Made by a program: the position numbers and the translations under genes
Notes under the pieces: generated by a model
What the model was told of the DNA's origin: nothing
Seen by the model: only the letters and a program-made list of their open reading frames with translations
Databases searched by the model: none
Source: Combretum micranthum
Lineage: Eukaryota > Streptophyta > Magnoliopsida > Myrtales > Combretaceae
DNA length: 64,000 bases
Assembly: GCA_024138025.1 (NCBI GenBank)
Contig: JAMXBD010000169.1
Coordinates: 434,001-498,000 of the forward strand
Direction: 5' to 3'
Shown here: positions 37,526 to 49,121 of the stretch, one piece after another
Position numbering within the stretch: position 1 is the first letter of the stretch
Layout of the letters: every line of letters starts with the position of its first letter

Positions 37526-40500
37526 TCTCTCTCTGGATACACAAAAAAAGTCCTCACTAAATCCCAACATTTGAGGGAGGCCACATGACTGCCTTGGTCG
37601 CCCTTCTCTCCAATCCTTTGTCATTCTTTTACCATCTTAAAATTGTAAATCTATCTTTACTGGTTCCAATATAAACGAATTTATATCTTTTTATAATATA
37701 CCAAAGTATAATCAATCTTAGTCCATTTAGTCTTCAGCTGATATTTTGTAAGAGTAAGAGGTAGACAACTTCTTAATACACCTATTCTAGTATTACCCTT
37801 AACTAAAGGTATTGGAAAATTCTATGGTCATAATTTTGGTTACAATAAAATCATCATGTTCATCTTATTCAATTATTTAAATCTATTTTAAATGTGAATG
37901 AAGTCCTTAAATTTTTCATGTTAATTTTTATAATTAATTTAATTATAGTATTAGTGATGATATGATCTCATGATGGGACCGTAGAAATTCCCAATATATA
38001 ATACATAAAAAAATGGATATGTAATTGGTACGTGGGATCGTGTAAAATCTTATTTTATTGCTAAAGTAAAATAACTAACCTATAATCCTGTGTGTGAAAC
38101 CATACATAGGACACTTTCTTATATGTAATAGAAAACTAATGAACCATTCCATTTTGCAATATTATGGGTCGATGTAAGATTTGATTGCAAATTTGCACGA
38201 ACAAGGATGATTAGGAGAGAAGCTTGTGGAAATATATTTAAGAGTTGATGCACACCACGAGTAGGTAACTACCAATAATACCACGAGTAGTGTCTAAAAC
38301 AAATACCATCCGTGATTTATGAATATAGTTACATGTTAGAAAATTATTGATATTTACTCACCACATATATATTTCACGTGTCATGTATTAATCATGAAAG
38401 TCTTTCTCGAAGTATGTAGGAAGGAGGGTAGGCTGCAATAGGCTCTAATGCATATGTGACAAGTGAGAAAGCTATAAAGCAACGAACTTGACTAAAAGTT
38501 ATGAAGTAAAAGTGATTGAGTCTAAAATCCAATAACATGATGAAATATTTCTAAAATAACCTCCTCAAGTGAAGAGGAACTAAGGTATTTATAGAGTTGT
38601 GTTTTTTCGATGTCATTTATAAAATTGTATCGAAAATTGACAACTGAGATTAGACACTTACATAGTGAATATGTCACGCCCCTATGGGTACCCTAATCGA
38701 ATTATGTAATTGTGAACAAACAAGTGTCCCTTAAATTTCGTAAATGACAATTTTTGGATCATCAGGGAGATTCACTAGTACATAACACGACTAGCCATTT
38801 AGAGATAGTGATATGTGATAGGATCTTTAGTTTCTTGATGAGAAATGATAGATAAATGTAAGTCATAAACCCAAGTAAGTAACGTCATACTATGTTGTCT
38901 ATCATTACATATTACAGACCGATTTCAATCTCAAATAAACATTAAGAACTTAACATAATCTAAATCTAGACTTCATCATTTCCACTGCTAAATCTTGACT
39001 CCTACCAAGGTAAAGCTCATTGATGGAACGAACCATGGCCTCAAGCGTATCCTAAAAAATCTATAAGAGTATGAACAAAATCACAGCTCAGTGAGATTAC
39101 TAAATTATATCATATATCAAGCAATTTGATAGGCAAGTGTATTATCAACCATATGCAATGTAACAATAATATATATGAACAATACAAGATTGGATAACAG
39201 GAATCCAAACATGATAGAGATTTGCACCTTTCCATCAGGGTTGAAGGAACAAAGTCTCAATGATCTGCCATGCTTAAGAGAGACTAAGAACCAAAACTGA
39301 AAGGTACCATGAAACAGTTTAAAACATTAATGTTTCAAAATCTTGAAGCTCAGAAACACCATTAAGTATTAGCCATTTCATGTCGATACCATGGGCAGTG
39401 CTCCTTCTGATGCCACTTGGTTCCCATGGAACCGAACAAAACACAGGTACTCCAGCATTGAACTTGGAAATTGTTATCTAAATAAACCAAGCGCGCTACT
39501 AGAGATTTAAAATATTAATATGTAGCTAGCTATCACACTTTGATGCAATGATGTGAACATGCAATGCATGATAGGATTATATGAGGGTCAATTAGTTATT
39601 AGTCCATTCATAGGTAACCAAGCAATAGCCAGACATCCTATAGCAAATTTCACCCATTTGCTATCAAGCAATGATCTTATCTCTTTTATATCATTATCTT
39701 TTCAAACAAACATACACCATTCAACATTCATCAAACTAGAATCCCCCTACATGTGACAATTTCAATTTATGCATATATAGTTTGAAACAACTAAGACTAC
39801 AAACACAGGCAATACAATAGATCAGAGTTACTCATCGGTCCATCTTGACTTAACTGTCATAGTAATCAACTAGAAAATGCAAAAATTCTAATAATCCTAA
39901 GAAAAGAATAAGAACATTTGTTACTTATGTAATAATCATTTTTCATAGGATCATCATGCCTAAATGTCTTAATATTCTGTTTCACTGTTTTTATCGCCAT
40001 TTACTCTTTTCTAGTTTATTTTAGCATATGAGCAGTCATTTTAAAGATCCTGAAGTCTACTATCTATTTCTTATCTTAACTGATGTTTTGAAGAAGATTT
40101 ACTAGGAAAAACTTCCTTCAAAGATTTGAATCCCCATCAAATGGAGAAAAGTTGATTTTAACTTAACTTACTCGTTTTAACTCAAATTTCACAAATAAAT
40201 AAGCGTTGGAAAGCTCGTTTCGTGTGCCTTCTAGATCTCTATTTCAAGCATACACTTTGTGCACATCTTCTCCCATGATTTCCAAGAGATTCGAATGGTT
40301 CCTTAAGAAGTTTTAGGACTTCATTCCTTCATTCGCTTATGCATTCATAGTTAGATCTTTAATTCATTTTATTTCATTTTGCTTTTGTTGCTTTGATGTT
40401 AAACACTTACATATTACAAAGATGATAACATCAATTCCAACATCTATTGGGTTCGTGTAAGGTTCTATGTGAACTCTTAGTTTTCTAAGTGTGTTGTACC

Positions 40501-42328
40501 TTTAGTTTAGGGATTCTTGATCTTTAACTACTGGCTTTCATTTTGCTTTTTCATAAATCTCGATATCTATTTAACTTATATCATTTGAAATCACATAGTT
40601 TTCCTGAACTTCATGGACTTATTTATGATCATTGCTTAGTTCTATTATATCATTCATTCCTTCACGTTCCTTACAGTCAGATAGAGTTCCACTGATGAAG
40701 ACAACATGGATTCCTCCTATCATTCTAAATTAGATCTGAGAGGTCTTGTTTTTTAACCTCTATTACCTTCATGGGATCATAAGATAAGTATTACTTGCAC
40801 TGATTATGGCCGCATATTCCATTCATGATCCTAGTGTTGCTTTCTTATCACATGCCTTTATCACAAGGGAGTAAGTTTCACATTGCTAAGCATATATTAT
40901 TCTAAGGTCCTTACATGTGCCGAGACCTATATACCATGACTTCCTAGTAGCTTGTTTTTGTGGTTCATGAAATGAAATGCCATATAGTTGAAATGGACAC
41001 AAGATCAATCTGAATTTTAAGAAAAGCTTAAGGTAACTTGTTCTTTAATATGTTGTGATCCTAGAAAAATAAGATAAGATTTTTTAGTTTATGATTTTGA
41101 TGTTTTGTATTGGAATTGAACTATACCTTACCGTTACTCGATGGAGTTCACTTGTGGAGTCAACCTAGGATAGATAAGTGCTTGCTTTTAGCTTCAAGGC
41201 ATGAAAGTGACGTACTGTTATGGTGTACGACTTGTGGGGTATCAACTAGGTCAAAAGTTTGTTTTTGTTGTTTTCATGAAGATTTTGTGGGTCATGGTGT
41301 ACAGTAGAGAAAAGTGTCTAAAGGGGACCATTTCCTTATAATCTCTATTTAAAGAGTTTATAGATATTGATGGATTGCTTAGAGGCTCATGGCTAGACAA
41401 GTGGATAGGGGTAAAGCTTATCCATTTTCTTAGATGACCCCACTTGTTTAAGGCACATGATACTTGAGGATGCTTTGCCTGTTGTTGCGATGTATATGAT
41501 TTGCACATGGGGGTAGTTTCGGTTTTGGAGAAAGAATGGAGAGAGAATTGGTGAGCTACTCCATCATGTGCTAGATTAGGTCATCATGAGATGCTTTAAT
41601 GATAGCCTTGAAGATGTTGTCAAGTTGTTAACTTGCTATATATAGCAATGCTTGTCATGGCTCAAGGGAGCAAAGATGATAAGTTGTAATGTGAAAACAA
41701 CTTGTGAACTAGCTAAGTTATCATGAAGATGATAAGTTGATTTGATGTCTTTACTTTCCATTCATGCTCTTGGAGCTGGTGGACGGTTTGAAGAGAGAGA
41801 AATGGTAGGCTACTCAATGTGAATGCACATCCTTCCATGGTGGGCTATGTGTGAGCTAGGTTAGATTAGGTAATCATGGTGTCTCCTAATAGTGTAAATG
41901 ATAAGAAGATAAGGTTCATTGCTCTTAGACCATTTGCGTGTACGGTTAGATCAAGGCTTATAGATGGAAGTTTCTTATTGTCTTTCCTCTTGACACATGG
42001 AGCATTCTAGTCTTGAGAAGTGGTGCTCCATGTGGCACTCAAGCTGCTTGACAAGTATCACCTCCTTACATTGACATGTGGCACCTACTTGAATACAACT
42101 TGTTATAACCATAAAGATAATCTCTAAATTAGGTCAATTGAGGTGCTAAAGTTGTTTAGATTGTGTTTTACATTGATTTCCATATGTGCAAGTTTAGGCT
42201 TTTGTATACTAAAAGGTTTACAACATCAAAACATTCACTTGAGCCCTAATTGAAACAATTAAAATCTCAATATACGAAATCTTATCTTTAATATTTTTCA
42301 CTAATTTGGATATCAAGTTAGGCAAAAA

Positions 42329-42504
42329 GATAGGTAGGCCTTTGGCCTTTTTATTTTAGGTAGACCCTTCATTGAGGGTCTGCAATATGGAAAAATATAC
42401 TGTAGTAGTCTCACATATGGTACCATATGCGATACCATTTTTCCACATGGCAGAGCCTCAATGGAGGATCTACCTAAGATAGGCAGGCCAAAGGCTTACC
42501 CATC
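42329..42504. repeat. Short inverted-repeat (hairpin) element in insertion 1
   Basis: The left arm, from GATAGGTAGGCCTTTGGCC through AGGTAGACCCTTCATTGAGG, pairs with the right arm, CCTCAATGGAGGATCTACCT through GGCCAAAGGCTTACCCATC. The loop centre is near CATATGGTACCATATG. About 176 bp in total, MITE-like or a potential small-RNA hairpin. Confidence 0.65.
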
Positions 42505-42645
42505 TTTTACTCTATCAAGTTATATCATACATATGTACATCTTTCCACATGGCAGATCATCAATGGAGGGCTTATCTAAATTAGATAGGCTAAAAGTTTA
42601 CCCATCTTTTACTCTATCAAGTTATATCTTACATAGTTCATGAGA
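42440..42645. repeat. 102-bp tandem repeat, two copies
   Basis: TTTCCACATGGCAGA starts each copy (42440 and 42542) and TTTTACTCTATCAAGTTATA ends each. It overlaps the right arm of the hairpin above. The internal similarity is high but not perfect. Confidence 0.8.
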
Positions 42646-42738
42646 TAAAAATTCTTGGGTTTTACAAGATATTAAAGTGGGACCTCTTATAAATCCAAAC
42701 CCATTAATGATTTTCTTTTCTTTTTAGTAAACGAGCCT

Positions 42739-45700
42739 TGTAAACCCTCAAAGTTTTGCGATCAATTAAACTCAAACCCTAATTAGAAGGTCAACCGAAC
42801 ACCTTAGAGTCAACAAAATCCTAGTTAAACGTAACAAGTTTAAGTCCGACAATTCCATGTTCGTAATCCTAAGAGAGTAAATAAGAGATTAGTGTGTAGA
42901 ATAGTTCATAATAACAAAAAGAAGCTTAAAAATATCATATTAGTCATACCGCAATTCGTTTTGAAGCCAAACAGATATAGTCTTCGAAAAACGTGTCTTG
43001 AGGCTCGGAATAGTAAAAATATTCCGGATATATCGTTAGACTCAGAAAAATATAAGGTTTTCAAAAATATCAGTTTTATAATTTTTTGGTAACTAAAAAT
43101 ATTAGATATCGCATTAATACACGTATTTTCTTATTACCGGTACTTTATTAGTCACATCTACTTTACATTACACTATTCATTACTTTTTTACACTATTCAT
43201 CTATCTCCACTTTTTCTACCACCTACTCTTACACTCTACATACATATTTTCCTTGCTTTTTACATTTTCAATAACTTTATATCACATCTACCTTACATGT
43301 TATTACCTTTAATACATAAAATTATAAAAAAAATAAATCTCTCCCTCTCTCTATACCCTATGGCCGACACCCCCCTTCTCTCTCTTTTTTTTTCAATTTT
43401 CTTTATTTAAATCACTCAAAATTCACTCATCATTTTCTTATAAATACCCTCCTTCTCTTTCACTTCATTCACACATCTACTACCCCACAAATTCACTACC
43501 AAAATTCTCCTCTCAAAACTCTCTCCAAATACTCTTTCAAAATACTCCAAAACTTTCTTCTTATCCACACACAAAACCCATCTATACATACTATTCCAAC
43601 TTCTCTTTAGGTAAAATTTCTTTTCTTATTTACTACCATATCATGTAACTTTACATGACCATGGTATGAGTTTCTTAAACTTGTTGTTATGGAAGCTACA
43701 CTATGTTCATGTATAGTTCATATTCATGAAAATCCATTTCTATATTTTTTTTAATTGTTATTTTGTTTTGCACATATTAATGTTATTATGCTAACTTCTA
43801 ACTATATCTAATTAAATATCTATATATCTATATATATATATATATATATTCTTTAGAGTATGTAAGCTTACTTGTTATTTATTTATTTTCATGCAATGCA
43901 ATTTAGTTACTTTCATGTTATTTTTAAGACTAGTTTTTCTAGTCTTAAACTTGTCCTCATCAAGTCAAAACAATTTATTTTTTTTTAGGACTACTCAATT
44001 TCTTAGTCCGAGAGCCTTGATTCAAAGCTAAGACTCTCAATACTTGACTTATATTATTTTCTTATTATTTTATTGTTATAATTTTGCTTGTTATTCTCAT
44101 ATTCATGCAAATTAAGGTTGTTGTCTAAATCGCCAAAGTTTAAACTATACTCTTTACAAAATAGATTTTATCACCAAAAGAGAGTGCTAAAAGAAATTTA
44201 GAATTTTTAAATTAATAAAAGGAATCCATTTTTCTCAAAGCTTAGGAAGAACTCATTATAATTTTGGAAATACTATTATTTTGAAAAGATTTTCTAAAAC
44301 CAAAACTATGGTAGAAATAGAGTCATTTTCTAAAATTTAGAAAGTTGATTCTTTGTTACAAAAATATTTTTCTAAAAACATAATGTAAAGGAAACCCCAT
44401 AAAAAGGAAATGTAAGTTTTCAAACTAAGAAGATCAAAATAATAGTAAAAGAAAATACATAAAACATAAAAATAATAAAAATGACTATAGTATTAGAAGT
44501 TTTAAAAAAAAAATAGAGAAATTCATTTTTTGTATAAAAGTCATCAAAGAAAATGATAAGATAAACATAAAATGCTCTTTGAAAATAAAAGAATCAAAAG
44601 CTTCTTTAAAAAAAAAAAAAAATCTACATAGGGATTTCTTGTAAAATATGATTTTTTTTCAAACTTCTAACTAACATTGTTTTTACTAAAGAATTTTGTG
44701 TGGACAACAAATCCTTGAACATGTGTGAAATATGAGCTATACAACTATAAAAAGGAATTTCTCAATTATATAGATAACTAAGTATTTATCAAAGCACATT
44801 TTGGATGATTTGATGATTGAAACAAATGCTTTTGGGATGAGAAATTTCATGTGAATCTGATCACCACTGTTCTGGAGCCCATTGACCTAGTTTGATGAAA
44901 ATAGTTTTAGAAATGGATAGAGCTTTTCGAATAGGTAGAAAATGGTATATTATATGCGCAATTCCTAGTTAAAATGATCAAGTTATGACCATTTTAAGTT
45001 GGAATTGTCTTCTACACGAATTTTGACGTTCTTATGACATAGTTTTCAAACTTCAAGAGAGTTATCAAGAAATACTCATTATGGGTGTTTTTCTTGACTA
45101 GGTAATCCCGAAGAAGAATACCCATATCCCGAGGACTATTTTGACTAAGTGGATTGTTCGATCGACTCATCCATTTAGAAGAAGTATTGTCATGGCAACT
45201 TGAGTTTATTTCCTTAAATTGTGTACTTGATTGTGCTTATAGTATAGATGCATTAGAATTAAGGAAAGACAAAATGCTATGTATGTAAAGTTGTATGAAA
45301 AAACACTAAGAATATCGATGCGGGAATCAATTGTAAAGAATTGCTTGTCTTAGTATAGCATTCGATATGTCTGAAATTCTATGATCATCACTTTAAAATT
45401 GACAGAAATGATACTATGATATCTTAAATAAATCGATTCATGCATACCACGTAGTGAGTCACATTGCATGGGGTTATTATCCTTGGATGAAAGAGTAGTA
45501 ACATGGTCAAAAGTAATTCTTGGCAGCAATGATCGAAAGCAAACGCTTGGCGATAAGGAATTAAAATAATGATTGGCGGTAATCCGAAAGCATGAAGATT
45601 TAATATGCTTGGCGGTAATGATCGGAAGCATAACTTATATGACAACTCGTTTTGAGATTACTTATAATCATTAAACCTCGAATAGAAGGCGCAAATTCAT

Positions 45701-46254
45701 TCAACATATAGTTCCCGAAAAACTATACGCCTTGTTTGCTCACGTGTATATTGCATTTCACTTGAATGCTTAAATAACTTGTTTGAATTTTGCTGCTCAA
45801 GTATTTACTTATGGAAATAATTCTCACTAAGCCTAATAGCTTATACTCCTATAGATATCTTTTGCAATTTAGCTATTTGTGGTTGAAGCCACGGGGACTT
45901 TATCGTCAGTGCCTCCCTTTTTTGTTAAGGAGTTTTAGATGAAGTTTAACATTAGCTTAGATGTAGACTTCATAAGAAAATTTCTTGTAATAGATTGGCA
46001 TATTTTGACGGGGGAATGTCTCTAAGGCTTGTAAGACAATTATTATTATGAATGAATGAATGTTATGATTTTCATTTCTTAATTTGTTATTATATCTTCT
46101 TAAGCTTCATATTTCAAAGTATGGTCCTCTAATATTATGAGAGCACACCTTACACCTAATATCAAAGTTTATGAGAATGACTAAGGTTGTCATACTTAAA
46201 TTTTAATATTAAGTGTGGCGGACTATTATATATGGTACCCTTTAAGGTGTGACA
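42739..46254 (+). mobile_element. LTR-like insertion 2 (about 3.5 kb, probable solo LTR)
   Basis: Starts TGTAAACCCTC and ends GGTGTGACA. The flanks AGCCT (42734-42738) and AGCTT (46255-46259) form a 5-bp target duplication with one mismatch. It interrupts copy B of the duplication. A promoter-like TATAAATACCC at about 43440 with a CT-rich leader behind it (43451-43600) sets its orientation as plus, opposite to insertion 1. The short minus-strand open frames near 45350-45645 resemble no protein. No internal retroelement domains are present. Confidence 0.7.
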
Positions 46255-46990
46255 AGCTTTGTTAAGCAGTGTTGAAATTGAATAGATTAATTCTAACAGG
46301 TCTTATCTAAGCTCATCATGTTAGTTTTTCTTTAATAATCTCAAACGACTATGTTTGGCTCCTAGGTCCTTTTAACATATAAAGTCAAATCCAAGCTATT
46401 GTAGAACTTAAAACCCAAAATTGTATTAAGCCATCGACATTATAGTACATAATATTGCTATAGCATGAATTGGTTATTTAGGGATTAGAAGGACAACAAG
46501 ATTAAAAGTCCTATTTCAATTTTGCCAGCAACAACAAACCCTTAAGTTAATTTGCTTCTGAAAGAGAAGTGTCTTTAGTTGATAAAAGCTAGGGGGAAAG
46601 GAAAAAATAAAAAATAAAAAGACACATTTTGTTTTTAGTAAATTTGAGCTTTCAATTATTAATGAATTAATTAGCATTAGTGACCAGAATCTTGGCATCA
46701 ACAATTGGCCTTTAAAGCTATAGATTAATACATAAGTTCTCAAAGAACATGTTATAAAGAGATCATTAATTTACCAGTATGTAGAGAAAGAATTTATTAT
46801 AGTCAACCTAAGTAATTTTTACTATAATGTTGGTTAGAGTTGGATTCTTTTATCCCATGATACGATAGTGTCAATAAAGCACCGAAAACTTCTAACAAGG
46901 TAAAGTAGTGTGAAGACTAATTTGATAAGATTAATATCACGGCTATAAAATACAAAATGGACATATACATGATAAATAAATAATACTATC

Positions 46991-48797
46991 ACGCATAAAT
47001 AATCACGTTGAAACGTAAAGTAATATCTATGAATTCTATTATATATTAAGATAATATGATCTATGAATTTTGACGTAGATGTGTGATTTTATAAAATGAG
47101 ATATAACCCCAACCAATCAATATAGATTATTATTTCTAATTGAATATATACATTTTAGATTATCATTTTAATAAATCTTATCCTTATCTTATCTAAATGA
47201 ATTAAGGGGAAAAAATTTTAATGAGAAAATTATTAAAAAAATACCATAAGATGAAATATAATTCTAAAAATAGACAAATTAAATTTACCTCTAAATGATG
47301 ACTTTAGGATAAGTTTGATATCTATCAAATGGCAGATGATAGATATTTTTTTTCAATTTTTTCATAGTAAATTGTCTGTTAAGAAATACATATAGATGAA
47401 AAACATATAGTAGTTCTCATGAAAACATCATATAAACCAAATACAGATAAAATATAACTATAAATTAGACACATTTATATATAAAATTTAGATACAAATA
47501 CATATACAAATAAAAAATAGATAATCCAAACAGATCCCTAATTATGTTGAGTTTATCCCTTGAACACGCCTCTTGAAACGACGAGTTTAATACGATTATA
47601 ATGACTTGTTTTTGCATCATGGACAAAAAAGGTTGGCATAGGACAATGGGTCAAACATGTGAGAGGGTTTAACCTTATGCTGCTAGTATGGTTAGTGTTA
47701 TAGACAAAGAGAGTGGGTTGCTTATTGTGATGCCTTATGTACAATTTGTGTAAAGAAAAGGTTGCATATTGTGGAGCCTATGGCTCTACGTACAACAGGT
47801 TTTTCTAGAAGGTTCAATCGTCTTCTTTCCACAAATGTTATCTGCCAAATTTTCGTGCACCACATCACCATTCTAGGCCATTCTATTTCATTCCATCAAA
47901 ACAACTACACTACCTTATGTGTTTTGATTTTCCCCAACCTCGCAGTTCTCTCTCCTCTCTCTCTCTCTCACTCACTCACTCACTCATGCTGCCACTGATT
48001 GCTTTCTAGGTTAACTCCTTCGTTTCTCAGAGACCAGTGTAACAAAACAACAATGAGCCTAGCTTTCCAAGGAGTTGAACTCTTAAATGTGATGATATTA
48101 TATTATTGTTATAATAACGTAGCCATTAGACCTATTATAATACAGAAAAACGAATTAGTAATGTGTATTTTTTATATAATATTATTTTGTACCATAACTC
48201 TATTGAAATCAAATATGGATCTATTTATAAAATCTAAAAATTTATATAAATCTTATGCTTTATAAGAATTTATTAATTTTCTAATTTTTGTTAAATATAT
48301 TTTATATATTTACTTTTTGGGTATATCATGTTAGTAAATATAAAATTTAAAAAATGATATCAAAACCAAAAGATTCAAATGCTGATATATTTATTTTTAG
48401 CAATATTTAGTGTATTTTATGTTTGGATTTTTTTATTTTTATTTGTATCATGTCTTATATATAATTTATTAATATTGTATTTGTTTAATCTATTTATCAG
48501 TAAAACTGTCAGTTTTTTATTAATATCTATATTTTGATAAATATTTATTTAAAAATAATGTATTAAAACGAGCAAATGAAACAAAGCAACCCTTATTTCG
48601 CGCGTTAGAGAAAGAAATGAGGGTTAGCAACAAAGTGTACTTATCCATTTATGGCTCTTGCAACGATGGAATCAGATATAAATATAAAAGTTAATATATT
48701 GCTCTTAACAAGATTAAATAGATAAAATAGATTTATATACGATAAAATTAGATAATCGAAATAGATATTAGGTCGTGCCTGAAAAAAAAATCGAATC
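46991..48797. other. AT-rich intergenic sequence with repeat fragments
   Basis: About 47290-47545 has GATAAGTTTGATATCTATC at one side and ATAATCCAAACAGATCCCTA at the other, resembling a worn MITE; a similar right end (CATACAGACAGACCCTTAG) recurs at about 59560. About 47940-48090 is a CT/CACT-rich leader followed by ACAACAATGAGCC, looking like an orphan 5' end of a gene. The rest is low-complexity. Confidence 0.4.
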
Positions 48798-48947
48798 GAA
48801 ATCTTTTATATATTACTTAATATATAATATTTAATAAATCTTTTTTACGTAAATATATATCTGAACCACTACCGAAATCTTTTATATATTACCTGATATA
48901 TAATATTTAATAAATCTTTTTTCACGTAGATATATATCTGAACCACC
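48798..48947. repeat. 76-bp tandem duplication upstream of the translocator gene
   Basis: Two copies, starting GAAATCTTTTATATATTACC/T at 48798 and 48874, each ending in ATATATATCTGAACCAC. They differ at only a few positions. The second copy ends about 175 bp before the ATG at 49122, so the repeated unit, with its TATATATAT runs, may form part of the core promoter. The duplication is recent by its similarity. Confidence 0.9.
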
Positions 48948-49121
48948 ATTGGACTGGAAGTTGAAGAAGAACCTTTTTGCCTTTCAGATTCATATATCTT
49001 TGGACACTTCCATTACCTCGCTCTTCATTGTCTTTTCTTGTTCCCTGATTTCTCCGCTCCATAACTCTCTCTCGTCAAAATTCACTCTCTACTCCACACT
49101 GTCTTCATCAAAACTACAACA

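Larger units (their letters stand above)
38672..42666 (-). mobile_element. LTR-like insertion 1 (about 4.0 kb, probable solo LTR)
   Basis: The block starts TGTCACGCCCCTATGGGTACC and ends GGGTTTTACA, i.e. TG...CA. The flanks are GAATA (38667-38671) and AGATA (42667-42671), an imperfect 5-bp target duplication. Copy A gives the empty site. Read on the minus strand it begins TGTAAAACCC and ends in GGGCGTGACA, sharing both termini with insertion 2 and the 63405 block. No gag or pol motif is visible in 4 kb, so a solo LTR of a large-LTR element fits best. A hairpin and a 102-bp tandem repeat lie near its right end. Confidence 0.7.
37692..46990. repeat. Copy B of the large direct duplication, split by two insertions
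   Basis: Copy B survives as three pieces, about 37692-38671, 42667-42738 and 46255-46990, which together follow copy A without a break. The two intervening blocks (38672-42666 and 42739-46254) are absent from copy A. The copies differ by many small indels and substitutions, so the duplication is old. About 165 bp separate copy A from copy B, including a CT microsatellite at 37521-37534. Confidence 0.75.

Noticed and set aside
42461..42643. 60-codon frame with an internal repeat
   Set aside because: The peptide repeat is a by-product of the 102-bp DNA tandem repeat inside an LTR-like insertion.
45350..45645. Two overlapping minus-strand frames (73 and 93 codons)
   Set aside because: Lie inside LTR-like insertion 2 and contain repeated short DNA motifs; no protein family recognised.
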